Assembly (NCBI GenBank): GCA_028704155.1
Contig: JAQVLN010000005.1
Location: 1 to 49,522, forward strand
Length of the DNA stretch: 49,522 nt
Direction: 5' to 3'
DNA from: Desulfitobacteriaceae bacterium
GTDB taxonomy: Bacteria > Bacillota > Desulfitobacteriia > Desulfitobacteriales > Desulfitobacteriaceae
Shown: positions 43,278 to 49,522 of the stretch, one piece after another
Numbering within the stretch: the stretch's first letter is position 1
How the letters are laid out: each line of letters begins with the position of its first letter
Program-made: the position numbers and the translations under genes
Notes under the pieces: model-generated
Told to the model about the DNA's origin: nothing
The model's database searches: none
The model's input: the letters and a program-made list of their open reading frames with translations, nothing else

Positions 43278-44471
43278 ATGGGTGTTGAAAAGACTTACGC
43301 AGAAATCAATGCCAGGATCAAGTCGGGTCAGGCCGTGGTCGTCACGGCAGATGAACTAATTACTATTGTCAAGGAAAAGGGTCTGAGCCAAGCCACTCGG
43401 GAAGTCGACGTTGTTACAACCGGCACTTTTGCACCAATGTGCTCCTCCGGCGCATTTCTCTCCCTTGGACATACTACTCCGCGTATGAAAATGCAAAAAG
43501 TATGGCTGAACGGTGTACCTGCCTATTCAGGTTTGGCTGCAGTAGATGCATATATCGGAGCCACAGAGGTACCGGAAGATGATCCCTTAAACGGTAATTA
43601 TCCCGGTGAGTTTCGTTATGGCGGCGGGCATGTAATCCAGGACCTGGTGGCCCGCAAACCCATTAGAATGAAAGCCCTGGCTTATGGTACCGACTGTTAT
43701 CCACGCCGGGAAATCGATACTACCATTACAATAGATTCTATTAATGAAGCTACTTTATTTAACCCGCGCAATGCTTATCAAAATTATAACTGTGCCGTAA
43801 ATCTTACTGATAGAATAATCTATACCTATATGGGTATGCTTAAACCTCGGCTTGGAAACGCCCACTATTCTACTTCCGGACAGCTCAGTCCGCTCCTGAA
43901 GGACCCCAATTTTCAAACAATTGGAATTGGCACGCGTATCTTCCTGGGAGGCGGAATTGGCTATATAGCTTGGCACGGTACTCAGCATTTTCCTTCAATT
44001 CAGTCAGTAGATGGAAAAGATCTTGGGCCGGCAGGAGGTACCTTGGCGGTAATCGGTGATTTAAAACAAATGAGCCCGCGCTGGCTGGTAGGAACCAGCT
44101 ACCTTGGTTATGGTGCTACACTCAGTGTGGGAATCGGGGTGCCTATCCCAATATTAAACGAAGAAATCGCCAGATATGCCGCTGCAACAGATGAAGAATT
44201 GTTCGCTCCCATTGTCGACTATGGTGATGATTACCCTAGTATGAAACCAGGCAACCTTGGCTTCATCAGTTATGCCGATCTTAAATCCGGTGAAATTACC
44301 GTAAATGGCCGAAAAACCAAAACCGCTCCTCTCTCCAGTCTGCCCAGAGCACGGGAAATTGCCTCCACTCTGAAAAATTGGATCCTGGAATGTCAATTCC
44401 TCATAAACGAGCCAGTTCAATTGCTGCCGTCACCGACTGATGGTCTTAAATCCAATACTCTGAAAGGCTGA
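43278..44471 (+). CDS. Homocysteine biosynthesis protein (DUF39, COG1900)
   Basis: This 397-residue DUF39 protein belongs to the L-aspartate-semialdehyde sulfurtransferase group, which makes homocysteine directly from aspartate semialdehyde in methanogens, sulfate reducers and related anaerobes. It has two cysteines in conserved contexts, FAPMCSSGAFLSLGH (Cys55) and YGTDCYPRREIDT (Cys140). Other family segments are GGGIGYIAWHGTQHFPS and SPRWLVGTSYLGYGATL. The C-terminal CBS pair found in some archaeal members is absent. The ATG at 43278 has AAGGAGAGG upstream. It heads a three-gene operon under a SAM-I riboswitch, which fits a methionine-pathway role. Confidence 0.92.
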   Translation: MGVEKTYAEINARIKSGQAVVVTADELITIVKEKGLSQATREVDVVTTGTFAPMCSSGAFLSLGHTTPRMKMQKVWLNGVPAYSGLAAVDAYIGATEVPEDDPLNGNYPGEFRYGGGHVIQDLVARKPIRMKALAYGTDCYPRREIDTTITIDSINEATLFNPRNAYQNYNCAVNLTDRIIYTYMGMLKPRLGNAHYSTSGQLSPLLKDPNFQTIGIGTRIFLGGGIGYIAWHGTQHFPSIQSVDGKDLGPAGGTLAVIGDLKQMSPRWLVGTSYLGYGATLSVGIGVPIPILNEEIARYAAATDEELFAPIVDYGDDYPSMKPGNLGFISYADLKSGEITVNGRKTKTAPLSSLPRAREIASTLKNWILECQFLINEPVQLLPSPTDGLKSNTLKG

Positions 44472-44501
44472 TAAATACCGTTTTAAGAAAGGAGTGTATG
44501 T

Positions 44502-44903
44502 ATGTCTCCAAAAAGAATAGTATTATATTTTAATGCTGATACCTCAGATAAACCAATGATCTACCGTTTGGTTAAAGACTATGATCTGATAATTAATATT
44601 GTAAAAGCCAATGTTAACCCACAAAAAGAAGGCACTATGGTTTTAGAAGTCGAAGGTGAACAAAGTATCCAAGGCCTGGATTATCTGCGCAATCTGGGGG
44701 TAAAAATTGAAGATCTGAACAAAGAGATTGTTCATAATGAGGAGAAATGCGTTATGTGCGGAGCCTGCACAGCTATTTGTCCTACAGGTGCCCTTAAACT
44801 GGAACGACCCTCAATGGAGGTAAGTTTCAATGGAGATGAATGCGTAGTATGTGAGTTGTGTATTAAAGTATGCCCCATGAAAGCTATGGAGGTAAGCCTA
44901 TAA
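44502..44903 (+). CDS. NIL-domain ferredoxin of the homocysteine system
   Basis: This 133-residue protein has an N-terminal NIL domain (about residues 1-75, as in the C-terminal regulatory part of the MetN ATPase, a methionine-binding fold) and two [4Fe-4S] motifs: CVMCGACTAICPTGAL and CVVCELCIKVCPMKAM. In Methanosarcina and Desulfovibrio such NIL-ferredoxins are needed for homocysteine formation with the DUF39 protein, probably giving electrons for sulfur transfer. AAAGGAGTG precedes the ATG. It is directly followed by the UPF0280 gene. Confidence 0.93.
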   Translation: MSPKRIVLYFNADTSDKPMIYRLVKDYDLIINIVKANVNPQKEGTMVLEVEGEQSIQGLDYLRNLGVKIEDLNKEIVHNEEKCVMCGACTAICPTGALKLERPSMEVSFNGDECVVCELCIKVCPMKAMEVSL

Positions 44904-45644
44904 TTGGAATATCTGGAACGATCATACCGCGAATTACACCGCCAGGATGACCTTGTTCATTTTCAGGTTGCTGTTAAAGAAACTGATCTCGATATAGGAG
45001 TTCGTAAAGAACGCTTCTCACCTGAATTGGTTAGGTGGGTGGAAGATATAATCAGAACCAGCCGCCAACCACTGGAAGAGTATCTTAAGCGTGATCCACA
45101 ATTTATCAAGGCATTAACACCCCATCCTTTGCTGCCTGATGCACCTGCGATTGTTCAGGAAATGGCCCAGGCAGCAGAATTAGCCGGAGTAGGTCCAATG
45201 GCAGCTGTGGCAGGTACTATGGCCGCTTGGGTTGGCAAAGCACTTGCTAAAAGAACACGCGATCTGATCGTGGAAAACGGCGGTGATATCTATATTCGCA
45301 CTAATAGGGTGCGCACCGTAGGTATTTTTGCAGGCAAATCTCCCCTCTCCAACCGTATTGCTTTGGAAATCCGCCCTAACCAAAGCCCTTTGGGTATCTG
45401 CACATCTTCCGGACGTGTCGGTCCTTCTTTAAGCTTAGGTAAGGCCGATGCGGTCGTGATCCTTTCCCCTTCAGCTGCCTTGGCTGATGCTGCTGCTACC
45501 GCAGCAGGAAATCTGGTCCAGGCAAAGGAAGATATTGAAAAGGCAGTTAATCTTGCTTCCGGAATTCCCGGCGTAACCGGAGCGGTCGTTATTATGAATG
45601 ATCAATTAGCGGTATGGGGCCAGGTAAAGCTTTGTCCCATGTAA
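44904..45644 (+). CDS. UPF0280-family protein (COG2122), third gene of the homocysteine operon
   Basis: This is a 246-residue UPF0280 protein, distantly related to ApbE flavin transferases. It shows LTPHPLLPDAPAIVQEMAQA, GPMAAVAGTMAAWVG, VENGGDIYI and GICTSSGRVGPSLSLGKADA. The ENGGDIY and TSSGR segments match the FAD-binding parts of the ApbE fold. In Methanosarcina its homologue has been tied genetically to homocysteine synthesis, with the DUF39 and NIL-ferredoxin proteins. The start is TTG at 44904, immediately after the ferredoxin stop and eleven bases after GGAGG. A strong terminator follows. Confidence 0.88.
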   Translation: MEYLERSYRELHRQDDLVHFQVAVKETDLDIGVRKERFSPELVRWVEDIIRTSRQPLEEYLKRDPQFIKALTPHPLLPDAPAIVQEMAQAAELAGVGPMAAVAGTMAAWVGKALAKRTRDLIVENGGDIYIRTNRVRTVGIFAGKSPLSNRIALEIRPNQSPLGICTSSGRVGPSLSLGKADAVVILSPSAALADAAATAAGNLVQAKEDIEKAVNLASGIPGVTGAVVIMNDQLAVWGQVKLCPM

Positions 45645-45668
45645 CTATTAATATAATGATTTAATGAA

Positions 45669-45710
45669 AATAATAGCGTTTATCAATAAGATAAACGCTA
45701 TTATTTTTTT
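45669..45710 (+). terminator. Terminator of the homocysteine operon
   Basis: A perfect 16-bp stem (AATAATAGCGTTTATC / GATAAACGCTATTATT) has an AATAA loop and is followed by a T run. Confidence 0.9.
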
Positions 45711-45751
45711 CTTAGCATTTAGCCCTCCTCGAGAATATCTGATCTTCAATA

Positions 45752-46486
45752 TTATTCAAGGACTATAGCCTTGTAAGGTTCTACAATATGCATTCCCTGA
45801 CTATTAATTCTGGCAGCTGTGGTTTTTAAATAGATATTCTCACTATAGTGCATACAATAAATTTTTTCCCTGATTTCCTTTGGCAGTGATAGTAGGCTTT
45901 CTAAATTAGTATGAACTTCATTATCGTTTTTTTCTACTCTTGTTTCATGAAAGATGAAACGAATTCCGCACAAATCACGGACTGTCCAATCAATAAATCT
46001 AGTATCACCGGTAAATATAAAAGTATTATAAAAGAGCATATAAGCCGGCATAGTTCCTATATGTTCGGTCTTTTCTTGCTTAAAAGTCCTCCTGCCAATC
46101 CTAAACTCTTTATTGATCATTATAATATTGAAATAATCAGCAATAGCAAGTTGCCTCGTAACACCATATTTCAGCGTAGCTAATAGATATTGTTCCAAAT
46201 CCGGAAAAATGTCCCGACTGATAAAGAGGTTAATACGCCGTCCTTGAAAAAAGTTTTTAAAAGCGATTTCTTCCAAACCCCCGATATGATCTGCATGCAT
46301 ATGAGATATCCAAATATTATCGATCATGGTTTCTTTTATTCCCATTTTTCTCAGGCGGACAGGCGTAGAATAACCACAGTCCAGCAGTAAATTTGTATTG
46401 TCAAACTGAAGGAGGGCAGAATTATTCCCATATTCAGGTGTAAACGCCCCGCCAGTACCAATAAATGTTATCATCATCTTCTCCAT
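45752..46486 (-). CDS. MBL-fold metallohydrolase
   Basis: This is a 244-residue metallo-beta-lactamase-fold protein. The metal motif is SHMHADHIGGLE. Upstream is TFIGTGGAF and LLLDCGYSTP, and downstream are FIFTGDTRFIDW, FHETRVE and the final MHYSENI. The layout is that of the RNase Z/ElaC-like branch, but without the tRNase-specific exosite arm, so I would not call it RNase Z. The start is taken at the ATG at 46486, eight bases after GGAG; TTG 46492 is also open. It is a single gene. Confidence 0.85.
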   Translation of the reverse strand: MEKMMITFIGTGGAFTPEYGNNSALLQFDNTNLLLDCGYSTPVRLRKMGIKETMIDNIWISHMHADHIGGLEEIAFKNFFQGRRINLFISRDIFPDLEQYLLATLKYGVTRQLAIADYFNIIMINKEFRIGRRTFKQEKTEHIGTMPAYMLFYNTFIFTGDTRFIDWTVRDLCGIRFIFHETRVEKNDNEVHTNLESLLSLPKEIREKIYCMHYSENIYLKTTAARINSQGMHIVEPYKAIVLE

Positions 46487-46577
46487 ATTCAACGCTCCAT
46501 TATCATAATTTCAATGTGCCAACCCAGGTATTAAAATAGTTATAATTTTTAAATCCCAAAAGCAAATAAACTTATAA

Positions 46578-46608
46578 AAGGAGGCAATCGTATTCAGATT
46601 ACCTCCTT
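46578..46608 (-). terminator. Terminator after the GerM-domain lipoprotein gene
   Basis: On the minus strand AAGGAGG-x-AATC pairs with GATT-x-CCTCCTT and is followed by TTT. It lies 15 bp beyond the stop at 46623. Confidence 0.75.
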
Positions 46609-46622
46609 ATTCAATACTTTTG

Positions 46623-47669
46623 TTAATTCTGTTGTATTTCAACACTATTATTCGTGTTAACGCTTAAGGTCTCTCCTTTTTTAAACAGAAAATGGCCGGA
46701 AGAATAAGGATTACCTTCAATAGTCAAGTAAACTTTTTCTGCGCCGTAATATAGTCCGAATGTATTAGCAATACATTGTAAAATCATACCTTCAAAACCT
46801 GAACCGGCGTTCATTTCGCTGACTAACTCTTTAGTAAAATCTATATAAACCATGTTATCTTTATTTAAATAAAGGCTATTAATTTTTGCGGTAGTGCTTA
46901 AAACTTCCCCAATCTTTCCCTTAGGTAATTCCTTATAAGCGTCTTCCATAACAATTTTCGTAATATCGTTTGTTTTAAAGGATAATTGCCTTTCAACAAA
47001 ATTAAGAGTATTTCCATCTACATTCGGATAATAAAACTTAACCGTTTGTGTTAAAACAACATTTTCCTCCAGTTTCTTTAGTGTTGAGGTAATTTCTGTT
47101 TCATTTGAAGTAAAAATTGTTTTAACCAGACCTATATTTGGAGCATAATAGTCTACATTTTTATCATCTTTACCTTCGGTTGTAACCTCAAGTGTTTTAT
47201 AAGTACCGGAAGGTGTAGTTATTTCAACATCCATATTGGTAATAGAGCGTTTCCTATTGTCTGACAAGGTCCATTCTGTACCTTTCGTCAGTGGTTCTTT
47301 TAGAATTATCTCAGATTTTTCACCGGAGTTTTGGGTTAAGTTCTCCCGGTAATAGCATTCACCTCTTTCTAGTATCAATTGTAACTGTCCGTCTTTATTT
47401 TCTAGGACCTTCACCATTTCAGTCCCACCGTTATTTGTTCTTGTTTGAATACGGTTCCCTTCGATATAATCTACTGTTGTGTTGTAGGAGGCATACTCGT
47501 TGTTCATACCTTCATAAATGTATCTTACATTTTCCTTAAATGGATAATAATCATTAATTTTTGCAGTATCAGAGACATTATTAGGGTTAGCATTATTATT
47601 TCTGTCAGCACAACTACTCAAAAAAACAAGAGAAAAAATTAAGCTAAGAATTAATAATAACTTTTTCAT
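46623..47669 (-). CDS. Lipoprotein with a C-terminal GerMN domain
   Basis: This is a 348-residue secreted lipoprotein. The signal peptide MKKLLLILSLIFSLVFLSSC ends in lipobox LSSC (Cys20). An Asn-rich linker is followed by a beta-rich middle region (about residues 40-205), which looks like the soluble beta domains of clostridial lipoproteins (YYPFKENVRYIYEG ... YYAPNIGLVKTIF). The last 140 residues are a GerMN (sporulation/germination) domain: VKFYYPNVDGNTLNFVERQL, ELPKGKIGEVLSTTAKINSL, and VYIDFTKELVSEMNAGSG. GerM is a spore-envelope lipoprotein in Bacillus. The domain supports an endospore former, but this architecture is not the two-GerMN GerM itself. Confidence 0.85.
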   Translation of the reverse strand: MKKLLLILSLIFSLVFLSSCADRNNNANPNNVSDTAKINDYYPFKENVRYIYEGMNNEYASYNTTVDYIEGNRIQTRTNNGGTEMVKVLENKDGQLQLILERGECYYRENLTQNSGEKSEIILKEPLTKGTEWTLSDNRKRSITNMDVEITTPSGTYKTLEVTTEGKDDKNVDYYAPNIGLVKTIFTSNETEITSTLKKLEENVVLTQTVKFYYPNVDGNTLNFVERQLSFKTNDITKIVMEDAYKELPKGKIGEVLSTTAKINSLYLNKDNMVYIDFTKELVSEMNAGSGFEGMILQCIANTFGLYYGAEKVYLTIEGNPYSSGHFLFKKGETLSVNTNNSVEIQQN

Positions 47670-47763
47670 ATTTAGCCCCCTCTTTTTGTTTAATTTATAT
47701 TAATATACCTATATTATACCACTTTTAATATTTCATATCACTAGAATTGCATTAACTTAAAAT

Positions 47764-48645
47764 TTACTTGTCAATTATCAATTCCCCGTCATATGATGCT
47801 ATAATCCCGTATAAGTCTGGTCGTCGGTCACGAAATATTCCCCATTCCAGTCTTTGTTTCTCCAATAATTCCAAATCAAATTCAGATATCAAAACTGTTT
47901 CTTTAGTTCGACCGGCTTCTCTTATAATATTTCCTTGAGGGCCTGCTATGAAAGAAGAACCATAAAAAGTTATTTTGGATTCTTCGTCTTCCTCTGTCCC
48001 TATTCTATTGGAAGCAACCACTGGTATAAGATTAGCTGCCGCATGCCCCAACATACAGGCCTGCCAGTGTTCCTTGGAGTCAATAGACCCGTCCTGAGGC
48101 TCCGAACCAATAGCAGTCGGGTAAAGCAGAATTTCAGCACCCATCAAAGTCATACATCTGGCAGCTTCCGGATACCATTGATCCCAACAGATTCCGATAC
48201 CGATCCTCGCATAGCAGGTGTCCCATACCTTGAAACCCGTATCCCCAGGATTAAAATAAAATTTTTCTTCATAACCGGGACCGTCAGGAATATGACTTTT
48301 TCGGTATTTTCCCAATATTTCTCCATTGGCATCAATAACTGCCAATGAATTATAACGGGCATAATTTTTTTTCTCATAAAAACTTACCGGAAGTACAACT
48401 TGAAGTTCTTTAGCTACTTTTTTAAAATGATTAATTGCCTTATTATATTCTAATTCGGTAGCATAAACGTAATAATCAGCTTTTTCCTTCTGACAGAAAT
48501 ACGGAGTTTCAAATAGCTCTTGCAATAAAATAATTTGTGAGCCTTCAGCAGCTGCTTTCCTAACCAGTACTTCAGCTTTAGCAATATTTTTATCAATATT
48601 ATTAGTACATGACATTTGGGTTGCTGAGACTTTTACTTTTCGCAT
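47764..48645 (-). CDS. aguB: N-carbamoylputrescine amidase
   Basis: This 293-residue nitrilase-superfamily enzyme hydrolyses N-carbamoylputrescine to putrescine, CO2 and ammonia. The catalytic Glu is in LLQELFETPYFCQ, the Lys in KYRKSHIPDGPGYEEKFYF and the Cys in GIGICWDQWYPEAAR. The PYFCQ and HIPDGPGYEEK segments are specific for this family rather than for generic nitrilases. It overlaps the end of aguA by 13 bp, so the two are translationally coupled. Confidence 0.95.
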   Translation of the reverse strand: MRKVKVSATQMSCTNNIDKNIAKAEVLVRKAAAEGSQIILLQELFETPYFCQKEKADYYVYATELEYNKAINHFKKVAKELQVVLPVSFYEKKNYARYNSLAVIDANGEILGKYRKSHIPDGPGYEEKFYFNPGDTGFKVWDTCYARIGIGICWDQWYPEAARCMTLMGAEILLYPTAIGSEPQDGSIDSKEHWQACMLGHAAANLIPVVASNRIGTEEDEESKITFYGSSFIAGPQGNIIREAGRTKETVLISEFDLELLEKQRLEWGIFRDRRPDLYGIIASYDGELIIDK

Positions 48646-49522
48646 ATATATCCCTTCTTTCGACCCATCGGCATCTGCTGGGTCATACAGTGAACATTAC
48701 CACCCTCATTAATTATCAGCATCCCATTTACAGTACGGACCCGTCTTTGAGAAAAAACTTCACTCAATATCTCGACTGCTAATCGGTCTGTTTCCTGAGC
48801 TTGACCGCCAAAAACCGGTAATATTATTCCGCCGTTAACGAAATAAAAGTTAAGGTAACTTAAAGTTAAACGCTTGTTATTATGGAACATTTGAGGAGGC
48901 TGTTGTATTGGTATAATTTTAAATTTTCTTCCTAAAGCATCTGTTTCACTGTTTATTACTTTCAGGTTTTCCCGAGTTATTGCATAATTTTTATCATACT
49001 GATCATTACAAACCTGCATCAATATTTTTCCCGGTGCTGCAAAACAAGCAATATTATCTACATGGCCATCGGTTTCATCGCCATCTAATCCATTTTTTAA
49101 CCAGATAACTTTATCAATATTTAAAATCTTTTTTAATTCATTTTCAATTTGTTCCCTGGTAAGTTCCGGATTCCTGTTAGGGTTCAGCAGGCATTCCTCT
49201 GTCGTGATTAATGTACCTTCCCCATCAACATGAAAAGAACCACCTTCCATTACCAGTGGTGCATCAAAGCATTCAATACCAAAATGCCGGAGAACCTGAC
49301 AAGCTATCTGGTCATCTAAGTCCCAGGGAGCGTACTTTCCGCCCCAGGCATTAAACTTCCAATTAACTCCTGCAACTTCCCCTTCTTCATTAAATCTAAA
49401 CGTCGGTCCGTTATCCCGGATCCAGGAATCATTATGTTCAATCTCGAGATATTTAATTTGTACATTATGAAATAAACAAGAAACCTTTTTTGCATCTGTA
49501 GAGTTTACCACAATTGTCACTG
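48633..49522 (-). CDS. aguA: Agmatine deiminase, cut by the right window edge
   Basis: At least 296 codons of a roughly 340-370-residue enzyme that converts agmatine to N-carbamoylputrescine and ammonia are present. The guanidino-group hydrolase motifs are EHNDSWIRDNGPTF, the FNAWGGKY block, MEGGSFHVDGEG, ETDGHVDNIACF with the catalytic His, and GGNVHCMTQQMP with the catalytic Cys near the C-terminus. The first visible residues (VTIVVNS) are internal to the family. The N-terminal 50-70 residues lie beyond the window. With aguB it makes putrescine from arginine-derived agmatine. Confidence 0.95.
   Translation of the reverse strand, partial: VTIVVNSTDAKKVSCLFHNVQIKYLEIEHNDSWIRDNGPTFRFNEEGEVAGVNWKFNAWGGKYAPWDLDDQIACQVLRHFGIECFDAPLVMEGGSFHVDGEGTLITTEECLLNPNRNPELTREQIENELKKILNIDKVIWLKNGLDGDETDGHVDNIACFAAPGKILMQVCNDQYDKNYAITRENLKVINSETDALGRKFKIIPIQQPPQMFHNNKRLTLSYLNFYFVNGGIILPVFGGQAQETDRLAVEILSEVFSQRRVRTVNGMLIINEGGNVHCMTQQMPMGRKKGYICEK

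Noticed and set aside
1-49522. CRISPR array, rRNA or tRNA genes, prophage or integrase
   Set aside because: I looked for regularly spaced repeats, rRNA-like blocks, cloverleafs and recombinase motifs and saw none.

Overview
The window looks like the chromosome of an anaerobic, probably endospore-forming member of the Bacillota (Clostridia, Peptococcaceae/Desulfotomaculia-like). I infer this from the moderately AT-rich base composition, AGGAGG-type ribosome binding sites, AddAB in place of RecBCD, a SAM-I riboswitch over an anaerobe-type homocysteine operon, the clostridial thiSFGH gene order, a GerM-domain lipoprotein and a DUF362 protein. The species cannot be named from the sequence.

Layout. 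1-3.7 kb: a Crp/Fnr regulator, a nitroreductase, a YjbQ-family protein and a DUF2889-like protein. 3.8-10.2 kb (minus strand): a complete branched-chain-amino-acid-type ABC importer (livK-H-M-G-F) followed by an acyl-CoA ligase, with a strong promoter and an attenuator-like leader. 10.3-12.7 kb: an 804-residue protein whose C-terminal third is a polyprenyl synthase and whose N-terminal 500 residues look like a second, divergent isoprenoid-synthase domain. 13.0 kb: a second DUF2889-like paralogue. 13.9-18.2 kb: sbcDC. 18.7-20.6 kb: a scrap zone with an IS66 tnpB remnant, a PD-(D/E)XK nuclease preceded by a ten-G tract, and a type I methylase (HsdM) remnant. 20.7-23.4 kb: a protein of unknown function, a TetR regulator with its own operator, and a DUF362 protein. 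23.6-27.3 kb: thiS-thiF-thiG-thiH-tenI. 27.5 kb: rplY/ctc. 28.1-35.5 kb: addB-addA, with addB carrying an in-frame UAG. 35.9-38.4 kb: a hotdog thioesterase, an SdpI-like membrane protein and a membrane metallophosphoesterase. 38.6-40.3 kb: two nearly identical tandem TetR genes. 40.6-42.6 kb: acetyl-CoA synthetase, bracketed by two copies of an 82-85 bp structured repeat. 43.0-45.7 kb: a SAM-I riboswitch and a three-gene homocysteine-forming operon. 45.7-49.5 kb: an MBL-fold protein, a GerM-domain lipoprotein, and aguB-aguA, with aguA running off the end of the window.

Functional threads. The LIV transporter with a ligase at its 3' end suggests uptake and CoA activation of an organic acid rather than simple amino-acid import. 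The thi operon makes the thiazole half of thiamine and ends with a TenI-type tautomerase rather than a typical ThiE. The homocysteine operon would move sulfide-level sulfur onto aspartate semialdehyde under control of SAM. AddAB and SbcCD cover double-strand-break processing, although AddB needs its UAG codon explained.

The items I consider least explained are the chimeric isoprenoid synthase, the repeat pair around acs (which resembles IS200/IS605 right ends or omega-RNA scaffolds), the UAG codons in addB and in the 20.7 kb gene, and the unidentified leaders of the liv and thi operons.
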